A DNA stretch of 64,000 nucleotides from Rhexocercosporidium sp. MPI-PUGE-AT-0058 (taxonomy: Eukaryota; Ascomycota; Leotiomycetes; Helotiales): the NCBI GenBank assembly GCA_020746875.1, contig JAGTJL010000005.1, forward strand, positions 2,604,001 through 2,668,000, in the 5' to 3' direction. Position 1 is the first letter of the stretch. The number at the start of each line of letters is the position of its first letter. The position numbers were made by a program, and so were the translations under genes. A model generated the notes under the pieces. It searched no databases and had not been told where the DNA came from. It saw only the letters and a program-made list of their open reading frames with translations. Of this stretch, positions 1 through 9,641 are shown one piece after another.

Positions 1-6
1 CCCCAG

Positions 7-414
7 CTATCCCTCCCAACCTAGCAGATGTTCAATTCCCACTTCCGTCAAAGCTTGGGCCAGCGATCCAATCTTCAAATAAGGCCCAAGACCTTCATCA
101 TGAATCCAACTTGTCGATCCATAAAAGCTCTCGCACCAGTTTGTGTAGGCGGAGGGCGCTTGGCCCTGCGTTCAGGCTGTTCGAACACCTCCTAGGTAGT
201 CTTTGGCTGCGTATCCATGCTGTCTTCGCTGCTGTCCTCGACCCTGCTCTAATTTATCCGGCATCTCTTGATATTCATCTGTGGGCATGATAGGCATACG
301 CCGTCGGTGAGGGGTAGTTGTGGTTGTTCGAGCTCGGAGTATGTACCTTGAATTTGGACCCGAACTTGAATGTGGACATAAAGCCTCAGAGGGACAGACG
401 TTGTCCTGACGCAC
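7..414 (-). pseudogene. Possible 3' coding end of an unrecognised gene, one in-frame stop
   Basis: Reading the minus strand, one frame runs from about 414 to a TAG at 9-7, interrupted only by a TGA at 174-172. The part after the TGA reads as a convincing protein tail of about 55 residues, including NWCESFYGSTSWIHDEG and ending in HLLGWEG. The part before it is Thr/Arg/Gln-rich and less protein-like. The TGA may be a real nonsense change, or it may lie in an unrecognised intron with the true exon starting near 165. I do not recognise the family and found no convincing upstream exon. The call rests only on residue composition and frame continuity. Confidence 0.3.
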
Positions 415-2207
415 AAACTACTCGAAGAGGAGAAAATTTCACTAGGCTATCCTTGAAGGTGCAAGACCCTCTTATGCAACTTGAAATGTCTCGGCGGTAA
501 TCAAAAACCTTGAACAAGACGCTTTGGCCTACATGTCGATAGGCTGTCATAATCCGAGATAGCCGATGGTTACTTCCCGAGATTGGATGAAGGCGAATCA
601 TAGACCTAAAGGCGGTAGATATGGAACCTTGGTATTGGCCAGAGTTTGGTGGCGTTGGTGTATTACTGTGTTTCGTTCTGCTTCCGGAAGGAATCTTAGC
701 AGCCGCTCAGCAAGACGAAAGCAACTGGCTGTTTTGTAGTTGGATGCGGCGACCGATGCATAGACAGGAGCAATTTACTCGACTAGCCCATCTTGCCTAA
801 ATCATGGGGTTGGTTCTTACAGGTCTCGACAAGGGGGAAATAATTGGGGCGATGAAGATGTTAAAGGTTGGACAACAGAAACTCGGAACCCCGATCGAAC
901 ATTGAGCGAGGACGACACGACAAGTGCAGAAAACAAAGGAGAATCGACTTTGGGCGAGGGAAACCGATTCAGGTGTAAAGAGGCGAGTGTATAACCTGAC
1001 CCACGTAAGCAAACAATTTTGAGGCACGTAGAAGAACACGACAACGTTTGTTCTCCTCGCTCTAAAAAGTACTGCCTGTCTTGATAATCTGCAAATGAGT
1101 CGTCCTAGCTTTATGGCTACTTGAACGACCAGCGAATATCAGTACCCTGACATCGAACAACGCTAACTCTAGTCTATCAACAGAAGAAGGACTTGCAGAA
1201 AGTGAGAAAAAAGGGGAGTTGTCAGGGAGGCATAGCTGAAGTTTCTTTCACATTCAAAACCTCGATGCCTGGGAATTGCAGGCTCAAATCTGAATCTAAA
1301 GTAGTCAAAGGGATAGTTAATTGGATTGTTACATAATAGGGCGAAAACTGATGTAGCAAGAGTGTTGAGCTGAGCATGTGCAGCAGGGATAAGGAAAAGA
1401 AGAACGGTTGTGGAGGGCGTACTAAAAATGGCGAATAGATAAACAGAAAAATGCAGTGACCAGCGATACAGTATGAGGGTGAAAATGTGTTCAAAGTGCC
1501 TTTGACCGGCAAGATGAGTATACATATCCAATGTGATGACTTGGAAGATATTTCCTCCTGGTCTTAACACGTAATGGGCGTACTTTCCCATATGAAGCAT
1601 TTCACAGAGCACAGCTCGCGGAGGGATCTGTTAATTCGGATCGAAAAGAAAACAGGCTATCATTAATTTCATCGTCTAGTCCTTGATGGGAGGATTAAAT
1701 TGCTATTAAGGCTTCAAATATGGGGAGAAGGTGTTTTGATGTTTCCATATAGCGGCGCGGGAAAGTTGTCCCGAGATGGGACGCGAAGCGCTAACCGTGG
1801 AGCTGTGTGAAAGCAAACACTTTGCATGCCACTACTGGAAGTATATTTATACCTTCATCTCAACAACTGCTTTCTCAGGCCTCTCCCGTCCAAAGGTATT
1901 AATGCTCGTTCAATCCATCCTGCGAGAGTATCAACGATAGATTATCGTCAGGCCTTTCTTCGCTTTGAGCGGCCCGTCGGCGACGGCGAGATAAGTTCAA
2001 AAGTGGGTGGTCACGCTTTTTTCTTCGTCGTCCTGCGGTGTTCGATCAAAATATTGTGACGATTGATGCTTTTCATCATCTAACATGATTATTCCTTGAT
2101 ACGCTGGACCTAGATACCCACTGTATCACATTTCCTCGACTTATCTACATCTGATCAAACTAGCCAGCCTGTGCAAACCTATTGTTGACTCCTGGCTATA
2201 TTTTATC
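415..2207. other. Intergenic or unresolved region
   Basis: The base composition is normal for this genome. Several short open frames exist, the longest being 147 codons on the minus strand at 1169-1612. None has a recognisable motif or a convincing splice-joined partner. No RNA gene, repeat or mobile element was seen. The last few hundred bases probably hold the promoter of the amidohydrolase-like gene starting at 2208. Confidence 0.4.
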
Positions 2208-3275
2208 ATGGCTCACATCAACATTCTCAAATATGGCGTATCTTCTCCCGCAGATACCTCACCCCTGGGGGAGTTGAAAGTGGCTGGATATCAGTCGAGT
2301 GATATCTTGGCAGTCATTGGAAAATCCGAAGGTTAATCCAAGACGAAGACCAATTTTACCCATATTGATCACTGATAAGGCAGGGAACGGGTGCGTCAAC
2401 GATTTTTCTCTCGTACCTTGAGCACCCACGTGTGGGAGCGAGCGATCCCAGTTTCAGCCGTCACAATCTTTTCTGGCGGAACAGAGGGCGTCTTGTCACC
2501 CCACGTCACGTTTATCGTTCGGGAACCCACGCCTACAGGACTGGTAGCTGTTGTTGGTAGAACGAGAGAACTCCAACCTCATGAGATCGGGACGACAGAG
2601 CATGCTGTGGAAGTTGGGTCGTCTGTCACAGCAATGTTGGGTCAAAGCGGCATTTCCAAGGAACAAGTCCACCTCGTGTTGATTAAATGTCCTCTCCTCA
2701 CTTCTGCGAAAGTGGAGGCTATCTTGGCTGCATCCAAGACTCCAGTCACGATGGACACTTATGAGTCGATGGCAAAATCCCGCTATGCATCTGCTGTTGG
2801 CATAGCCGTTGCGCTCGACGAAATCAAAGTAAGTGGTCTCGATGAGGCCATGCAGAACGAAGATTGTTGGAGCAGCAAAGCCAGTTGCAGTTCCGGAGCT
2901 GAGTTGGAAGGCTGTCACATCATTATTTTAGCATCAAACACCTTGCCCGGAAATCTTCGCGCTGCATCGGCTTTCATGGAAGACGGGATCGATGCAGGGA
3001 CCTTAATCAAGGTCCTGGACGAGATCAGGAATGAGCATGGCCATGTGGTTCAAGTATTCGCGAAAGCGGAATCGGATCCGAGGGGTAAAATCAGGGGTAA
3101 GAGGCACACGATGAATACGGATAGTGATATACACAGTACCAGACATGCACGAGCGGCTGTTGGGGGGCTGATAGCGGGGTTGGTTGGGGATACACATGTT
3201 TATGTTTCTGGTGGCGCTGAAGGACAAGGCCCATTAGGAGGAGGGAGTTTGTGCATGGTTTATCGGGTAGGATGA
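2208..3275 (+). CDS. Cyanuric acid hydrolase / barbiturase family gene, probably frameshifted at the exon 2 start
   Basis: This ring-opening amidohydrolase family (AtzD/barbiturase) hydrolyses cyclic ureides with Ser-Lys pairs in three pseudo-symmetric domains. Exon 1 (2208-2331) encodes 41 residues ending AVIGKSE, carrying the first-domain lysine (K39). Exon 2 carries the signatures GGTEGVLSPH, CSSGAELEG, GKRHTM-x-TDSDI, TRHARAAVGG and VSGGAEGQGPLGGG, and ends where family members end. The intron starts at GT 2332 and has a CTGAT branch site at 2372-2376. The CAG acceptor at 2381-2383 restores the family motif GNGCVNDF (2384-2406), but that frame reaches TGA at 2419, two bases out of phase with the rest. 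Using AAG at 2377-2379 instead keeps a 339-residue frame and replaces the motif with RERVRQRF, but that acceptor is only about 3 bases from the branch A. The family assignment is firm; whether the gene works is doubtful. Confidence 0.85.
2332..2383 (+). other. Intron of the amidohydrolase-like gene, with two competing acceptors
   Basis: The donor is GTTAAT and the branch site is CTGAT at 2372-2376. The distal acceptor CAG (ending 2383) gives a 52-base intron and the conserved GNGCVND residues, but leads into a frameshift. The proximal AAG (ending 2379) gives a 48-base intron and an open frame without those residues. Confidence 0.6.
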
Positions 3276-3959
3276 GTCGCAGTGGAACGATTGGAGTAGC
3301 TGACGTTTCAATCAAGATAATTTCCCGGAGTAGCTGTTGAGACGCATTGAGCTCAAGGCGTCGAATTGCAGCTAGTCATTGACCTCAAGTCGATTTGCCT
3401 TCTTTCTTTTCCCTACGACATCCCTTTGTTTTGTACATTTGCTACCATATATTTAGAATTGCTTCAGGCTCGAAAGTTCGGACCAAAATTCTATAATACT
3501 ATGATTAATTCATTTAACAGGTTACCTGTCGGGGATTTGGCTAAACGAATAGATGAGAATCTCAATTGCCCAAACTTCCGGTCCCAGCAAATCTATTTTA
3601 AACCTGCGGGAACTTTTACCCTTTCGTCTCTTCAATATTATCCAATCCCCTGCGATGTGCTTAATTGAACTCCAGTGTTTTCATATTGCACGACGCTGAT
3701 CTTCATTGTCTTCATCTTGTCTCCCTTGTTGTTGCAACTTCGAACTTCGGACGCAGTTCATCTATCCCATAATGGCCTCCGGAAGATCATTCTATCCCGT
3801 CTGGCCAGTTTCTGGGATTTGTACAAGAAGGAGGGATTGTCCGTACACCGCTGGTCGGGGCCAGGAACACCAGCCTTTTCAGATTGCCAATTTTGTCTAA
3901 GAGCTAAAGTAAGCTTTCCATGTCTCATGTACGATGCAGCTAACGGTTCAGATTTGATA
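3276..3959 (+). other. Intergenic region upstream of the secreted-protein gene
   Basis: No recognisable gene. The frame of the following gene is open back to an ATG at 3675, but the codons before 3960 do not look like an extension of the protein, and a start there would bury the signal peptide. Pyrimidine-rich stretches at 3400-3440 and 3700-3740 are typical of fungal promoters and 5' leaders. Confidence 0.4.
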
Positions 3960-5391
3960 ATGAAGGCTACTATTGTTCTCCTACCAGCTTTGATGGCGCT
4001 ATGCCATGCTGCAGCCTTACCTCAGGATGCAGATATTGTTGAGAGGGAACAAGGTCGGAATCTTTGGGAACGACAAATTACGAAGTACACAACTTTGTAT
4101 TTGCCTACGCCAGTAGTTACCAAAACATCGACAATCACAAAACCATACACGAAAAGTATCTCAACCGTCGTTATAACAGTAACTGGAAAGCCAACAACGA
4201 TAACACCGCCACCCGTTACGTACGTACATCACTACCCTTAAATCCAAAGTTCTTAGTTCTGCAACTTCCAAGCCTTGGGCGGTGTCGTGGTAATGGATCT
4301 TTTGCCAAATCAGATGTCCAGAAACTTTTCAAAACCAGTGCTGACTTTCATGAAGTGTAACCGTCACCGCAAAGACATCAGCCAAGCCTCCAGTAACCAT
4401 CACAGTAACGGTAACTCCTCCTGAAGAAACAGAGGAGCCTGAGGAACCAGAAAACCCCTGGCAAATCACTCGGACCCTTCCACCTCTCACGTTTGGCAAG
4501 CGAGACCCGTCTCCAGCTCCTGCGCCTGAGCCAGAACCACAACGGGGCAATCGACCCACACGTTGGGGAAACTGGGGACCAGGCGGACAAACAATCGTTC
4601 AAACTCAGACTGTGAAAGAGACTGTGACGTACTATCCCCCAACAAGCATGAGAACCAGCGTTACCACAGTCTACTACACACCTCCGGCTTCCATGACGAA
4701 GGCTCCATCAATTATTACTTCTACAACTACAGTAATACCAAGTATCACAATCGGCCCCATCACTACTACAAAGACCCTTACGCCGACACCAACTCCCAAG
4801 TCAACTGTCAAGTCCACCCTCACCATCTGGGATAAACGTTCTCCTCAGTCTCTCGGTCTTCCAAGTCGAACGACCGGTACTCTCCCAACCAAGACCGAAT
4901 ATCCAGACCCAGAAGAAGACCCAGAGGAATATCCCGAGTATCCAGAGGAAGAGACCACCTACGTCCTAGGCACTCCTACTCGAACAGTCAATGTCTCTCC
5001 AACGCCCATGAAGCCAACAACCACAAAGAAGCCGGCTTCATCTAAACCCACAACCTACCTCGCTCCATCACCCACCAATGAATTTTCTATAGGCCAACCA
5101 TTACGTACCGTCAATATCTCTCCCACTTCAGTTGCTACTACTTCCAAGAAGCCCTGGTGGTACTCCCCACCAAAGACAGTGACCGTTTACCTCCCACCGA
5201 AGCCATCCCCTACTGGCACATTGATTCGGAACAGCGGAACCATGCCCGTTCTGACGCTTGGTGGTAAGAGGGCCAGTGCGAGGGGCAAGAGACAGGCCGC
5301 TGACGCTGACGTTACTAGGAGCGCGACGTTTGCGCCAGGCGCGCCGGTGAAGAGTGTTCCTGGGTTTGTGACTTCCACCACGAAGCCATAA
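3960..5391 (+). CDS. Secreted Ser/Thr/Pro-rich repetitive protein with dibasic processing sites
   Basis: Exon 1 is 3960-4219 and exon 2 is 4356-5391, giving 431 residues. The intron has donor GTACGT at 4220, branch CTGAC at 4341-4345 and acceptor AAG ending 4355; phases match exactly (2+1). The start at 3960 gives a classical signal peptide (MKATIVLLPALMALCHAAALP). The rest is low complexity: Thr/Val-rich stretches, an acidic PEDPEEYPEYPEEE-like block, and a repeated unit TRTVNVSPT / LRTVNISPT. Lys-Arg pairs occur in FGKRDP, WDKRSP, GGKRAS and GKRQAA, all typical Kex2 sites, so the precursor may be cut into several peptides. Dense Ser/Thr suggests O-mannosylation, and a cell-wall or extracellular role is inferred. 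No catalytic domain and no clear GPI signal were seen. It could be a structural wall protein, a Kex2-processed repeat protein or an effector-like protein. Confidence 0.75.
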
Positions 5392-5985
5392 GAACGGACT
5401 AAATCGGAACGGAAGCAGAAATAAGGTGGTCAGGGGGTCTTCTAGTATAGTATTTGGGGATGCGAGGTTTCATTCTTTATGTACGAGTTAATTGATAAGA
5501 GATTCCCTAATGGAAATTTTGCTTCATGTAACACAGCAAGCAAGCATTATTCTGACTTGGGGAGGGGATTATTGAATAATCTTTCAGTAGTTAAACACAA
5601 CTTTTCTTTTGTTCGTCCTTGGCTTTGTAACATAATGACGTGTTTTCAACAAGCCCTTTGATCTGACAACGGCGCCTTTTTTGCTGCATCCTGTAGATAG
5701 CCTTCGTCGTGACTCTTTCCTCCTTCGCTTTCCTCGGCTAGGAGGGACTTGGAGGCCGCCTGCAACCTATTAGAGTGTTTAAAGTGAAGGATAGGGTGCA
5801 CTTGCAGCTTTGACTTTCTGTAAATGAGAAATGAGTTGTGGTCAAGAGTGGCTTACCAGGCTCTCGCTGCGTGTGGACTGGGAGACTCCACGGGGCGCTT
5901 ATCTAAAGCGACGGTAACTTAAGCGCCCTGTGCGCCGCACTTCCAGATCGGAAACAATTCTGGGAAGCGGTTGCAAGTCACAGTA
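5392..5985. other. Intergenic region with a short inverted repeat
   Basis: There is no gene. A perfect 9-bp inverted repeat, GGGCGCTTA (5893-5901) and TAAGCGCCC (5920-5928), lies about 60 bp before the ATG at 5986. It could be a cruciform-forming or regulator-binding site, or chance in a GC-rich patch. Confidence 0.35.
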
Positions 5986-6466
5986 ATGGAGATTTTCTCG
6001 AACACCAACGCTGCGGACATTCGCGAGGAACTCCTGCGGTTCACAGGTCGAATGGAATGGGTCGATAACGAGTTTTGGAACTTCTTTTTGGTAGGTTCCT
6101 CCTTTTCTTACCGCACGGACCGTCTTTCATGATCGTTCTCTGATGTTATTATTCTCCGGCCCTCTTCTTTGAGATTAGCCGTTGTTTGGTCTACAAGCGC
6201 CGAACAAAATCCGGTATCCGGTGCTCACATGCCAGCCGCTTCGTGACATCCGTAAGCCATCTCGAGTCAATTATTGCCTCGCCTGCCCATCCTTGATGCC
6301 CCTCGTTATCTGCTCCATATTATTCGACTCTGGTTGGTCCTCAATAACCTTGTTGCATATGGGCTCCTCTAACCCCAGAAAATTTGGAAGATCCTTCACA
6401 TGGGTCGAAAGCTCCTTCCCATGGAGCCGTATAACACCGTTCTCCCTTTGGTCTCCAGTTGCATAA
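5986..6466 (+). CDS. Doubtful small two-exon gene
   Basis: The ATG at 5986 opens 35 codons (MEIFSNTNAADIREEL, later EWVDNEFWNFFL) up to a GTAGGT donor at 6091. After a possible acceptor TAG ending 6178, the same phase stays open to a stop at 6466, about 130 codons in all. The first exon looks protein-like; the second is Cys/Ser/Pro-rich and less convincing, so it may be a degraded gene remnant. No family was recognised. Distance to the RIP block is under 1 kb, so decay by nearby mutation is possible. Confidence 0.3.
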
Positions 6467-7261
6467 CTTCCCACTCCATTCTAAATCTTAGGAGTCACTT
6501 ATTGCAGGAAGTCGTGCTTTATCTTGTGCTAGGATTCCGTATGTCTTTGGAGGAAGTTCTCGGTGGCAAAAAGACCCTAGCAGTATGTACAATCCTTCGC
6601 GCAATCTCTCGCACCAGATATATCTGCTCAAAGTTACTCGTCTGTTCGTGGAAATGATACAATTTTCACGCACGTATTTGGAGATGTTTCTCCAAGTCCT
6701 TTGAAGCATCGAGTGTCCTCAGACAAAGGTGGCATTGCGTTTTCAGAAACTTGGATTGTGCTAGCTTCAATCCTTGCAACAGAACCTCTGACTCTGCCGT
6801 AGTTTGTATCTGAGACTTCTTAGTATACTCCTCTCTATGTATGAATTTGCATAACTTACATTATTTCTCGTGAAGCTGTAGGCTAGCCAGGATAATAAAG
6901 GTTCTGCTTACGATGTGCGGTGTACACGAACCCGTAAAGACTAGGTGGTGATCGTTATAATCATGAGGAAGGTCTCTTTCAGTATTGGATTTTTACCAGG
7001 CATAGTCGTTCAAAATCAGCAACCATCGGCTAGTGACACGGCACAAGCAAGGGTCTTATCAATGCCAGGGTTTGGCCAGTCCCTTGTTTGGTGTTTGGCA
7101 ATTAGTGAGATGGGGGTGCCTCTCTTCCCTGATCTTCCACTCTACACTCGTTCCTGCTTCAGCTCCTGGCATGCTCATGTTATCGTATCGATAACGTCGA
7201 GCACCCCCATTCCGCCACCCTCCCATTCCACCCACCTCGTGTAATTCAGCACTTTCTATTT
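6467..7261. other. Gene-free shoulder of the AT-rich island
   Basis: Composition is near normal until about 7245 and then falls abruptly to AT-rich DNA. An open frame of 99 codons (6945-7244, plus) has no motif and is probably chance. No other feature was seen. Confidence 0.4.
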
Positions 7262-8075
7262 AATACTTAATAACTTTACGCTACGTTAACTTCTATATAA
7301 GAAATTATAGAATCAGAATCTCCTGCTGTTTCTGATTCTATAGATATAATTTAACGATCTCCAGCTACAATTTGAGCATCCTGAATAATACGTATTATCG
7401 TAAACTTAGAATTTAGATTAATTTACACTTTCTTTCTTTTCCTCGGCTTTAATTGCTCTAACTTCTCTTCTAACTCTCTAATTCTCATATTTACCTTTCT
7501 TAATTCGTAATCCTTTTTATTAATTCCTTTTGTAATCTTCTTAAAGAGTAAACGTTACGTTAGAAGTTAATTATATAATCCGGTCGCTAATGTACGAATC
7601 TATATATAAAAGTCTTTCCTAGCTTTAGGAGTCTATAACTAAATAGAAATGCTAGAAGGCTCCGGAGAAAGTATTATTACTCTCTGAGGCTCTTGAAAAG
7701 CCGGTTCTATCGATTTATTATTATTTTTTAATAATAATAAGCTTATCAAGGGTTTAGTTACAAATACCGGCCATAATCTACTAGTTCTTTATTTAGATTT
7801 AATATTAGAAGAAATGATAGTTTCTTGACGTGCTTTCTGGTAATAAACAAAGAAATTGCGCTTATTAATTAGTATATAATCGATTAAAGAATTTAATTTA
7901 TATAATTCCTTTTAGTAAGCACGCTTTAAAGCAGAGAAAATTATCAAATCCAATGGTTATAAGACGTGTGACGTATTTATAAGTAAATATAATAAGAAGA
8001 TATTACATTTAAGGTACTTTTAAAGGAATTCCGTCGTCTTATAACTCCCGTGGCCGTTTAGGATAAGGAGTCTTG
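7262..8075 (-). pseudogene. RIP-degraded pogo-family (DDE_1) transposase, C-terminal half
   Basis: The minus strand reads, with TAA/TAG in place of Gln or Trp codons, as the second half of a fungal pogo/Fot1-like transposase. It contains RLLILNGHGSY (normally LDGHGSH, the second catalytic Asp now Asn), then a PLD-x-IIFSALKRAY block, FFVYYQKARQETI and SSNIKS. The tail is basic and coiled-coil-like: RELEEKLEQLKPRKRKKV, then NLNSKF and DAQIVAGDR, as commonly seen at the C-terminus of these proteins. The N-terminal half, including the DNA-binding domain and first catalytic Asp, is missing. The relic stops near 8075 at highly AT-rich sequence. No terminal inverted repeats were identified. Confidence 0.75.
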
Positions 8076-8943
8076 CTGAACGATTCAGAGTAGGGGATAA
8101 TATAGCGATATATTTTATTATCGTGATACAGCGATATAATATAAGGAAAGCTATATTGTAATCGATACGATATAAAGCTTTTGTAATATACTAATATAAC
8201 TAATATATCGTGATATAATAATATATCGTTAATGATTTTATATAAAGTTTTAAAGTTTTAAAGTTTTAAATATAAAATTTAGTATTAAAGAAGCGAGTCT
8301 GGAAGCTTTTAATTAGCTCGCTTAGATTAAAACAGCTTTTAATTAATTAACTTTAAAACCTTAACTTACTTACCTCTCGTTCTTTTAATTCTTAAAATAT
8401 TACCGCTTTTAGAAGCAATACTTAATACTTTACTATACCTTCCCTTACCGCAAAGCAATTAAAAGTACTGCCTTTCTCACGAACTATTATCACTTGATCT
8501 GCGAACGATTTTAATATAATTAACAGCGACGGCGTATCTCCAAAGCTTTTAGCGACTCCCTCAGAAGCTGTAAAGCCTTTTCCGTTTCTAGCACTTTCTT
8601 CCTAAAGTATATTATAATTAAAGCTTTTCCTACGCGTAAAGCAGATTATAAAGTAATCTTAAGTTTTTCAATATATACTAAACGCCGATATACAAACTAT
8701 ATACTTTAATAAATACTTAAAGAAAGCAGAATAGCGTTATAAATATTATAAAAAAACTTATACGCTCTCTAGAAGCACTAGCGGACTTGCCGGTATTTTA
8801 AGAGTTACTATAAGTTAGCACGTTAATTTTTACGTATTATAAAAGCTAAGAATATTAAAGTCTCTTTAAAAACAGTATTTATATAAGCTGTAATTAACTA
8901 TTTAAAGCAACGACTATTTAATACTAAAACTATTGATTAAGAT
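8076..8943. other. AT-rich gene-free DNA
   Basis: It contains short gatata-rich runs (8100-8230) and a small tandem array of aagtttta-type units (8239-8268). From 8280 to 8940 a degraded coding-like texture is present on the plus strand, but no family can be named. It ends where the copia LTR begins at 8944. Confidence 0.35.
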
Positions 8944-9268
8944 TGTGAGAATAGGCGAGCCAATCAGAATGAGGAAGCGCAGTAGGTGAGGACACGTGAT
9001 TAAAGATAAAGTAGAATTGATTGCTTGCTTGCTTACTTGCTTACTTAAAGAGCTAGAAGAGCTCTTCGGTAGTTATATATAAAATAATAGCTTTTCTAGA
9101 AGCTTTTACGACTACGTAACTAATTACGTAGCTTATACGAGCTACGTAATTAAATACGAGCGTACTTTCCCGGAATACGAAGGTAATTTCCGGGCCGCGT
9201 AAGCAGTAGAAACTCCTTCGGCTATTCTAGGGTAGAATCGGCACGAGTTACCGAAGTGAAATCTAACA
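8944..9268 (-). repeat. Copia LTR, copy 1 (3' LTR of fragment A')
   Basis: 325 bp, starting TGTGAGAATAGG and ending ATCTAACA. Near-identical copies lie at 28261-28570 and 46731-47053. Orientation is taken from element A: a polypurine tract follows immediately on the plus strand (read TAAGAGGGCG on the minus), so this is the 3' LTR of a minus-strand element. The LTR holds a variable TTGC/TTAC microsatellite and several ACGTAA/TTACGT inverted motifs. Confidence 0.85.
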
Positions 9269-9360
9269 CGCCCTCTTAATGAGTGACGTAATAGCTTTAT
9301 AAGCTTATATACAAGCTAGCTTTAAAGCAGAGCTTGTATTTACAAGAATAGGCTCAATAT
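9269..9360 (-). mobile_element. Stub of copia element A' next to its 3' LTR
   Basis: About 90 bp match 28571-28654 almost base for base, apart from C/T and G/A changes, beginning with the polypurine tract. Homology stops where the LTR of gypsy copy B1 starts, so A' was broken by the B1 insertion. The exact junction is ambiguous by about 10 bases because both elements read 'cataaa' there. Confidence 0.7.
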
Positions 9361-9641
9361 CATAAAGGGGAAAACACTAAGTACATAATAAGAAGGTAGC
9401 AAAGCAAGTACCGGAGGGTAAACGTAGGAAATACCTATTTAATGAATATTAAAGATATTATATATTTAAGGAGTATAAGTTATTAAAGAAAGGAAAAGGT
9501 ATAATTTAAATAAAAAGGAAAAGTTATAATAATAAAAATCGTTATTATTATTAAAAGATATTACCTTAAAAGCTATCTTAAATACAGTAAGATACAGCTT
9601 AATTACGTAATAAATAAACCTTTAAAGTTAACCTTATTATA
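9361..9641 (-). repeat. LTR of gypsy B1 (its 3' LTR)
   Basis: 281 bp, matching 31305-31592 and 43614-43901. The original ends were TGTGG and CCACA; here RIP has turned the right end into TTATTATA. It is followed by a pyrimidine run that reads on the minus strand as a polypurine tract, AAGGAGAGGACGCA, fixing the element's orientation as minus. Confidence 0.8.

Noticed and set aside
1169..1612. 147-codon minus-strand open frame
   Set aside because: Composition is Phe/Leu/Ser-rich without any motif, an overlapping frame is also open, and no splice partner was found.
4329..4602. Gly/Ser/Arg-rich minus-strand frames
   Set aside because: They are antisense shadows of exon 2 of the secreted Thr/Pro-rich protein.
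6945..7244. 99-codon plus-strand frame at the edge of the island
   Set aside because: No motif; residue content looks like read-through of intergenic DNA.
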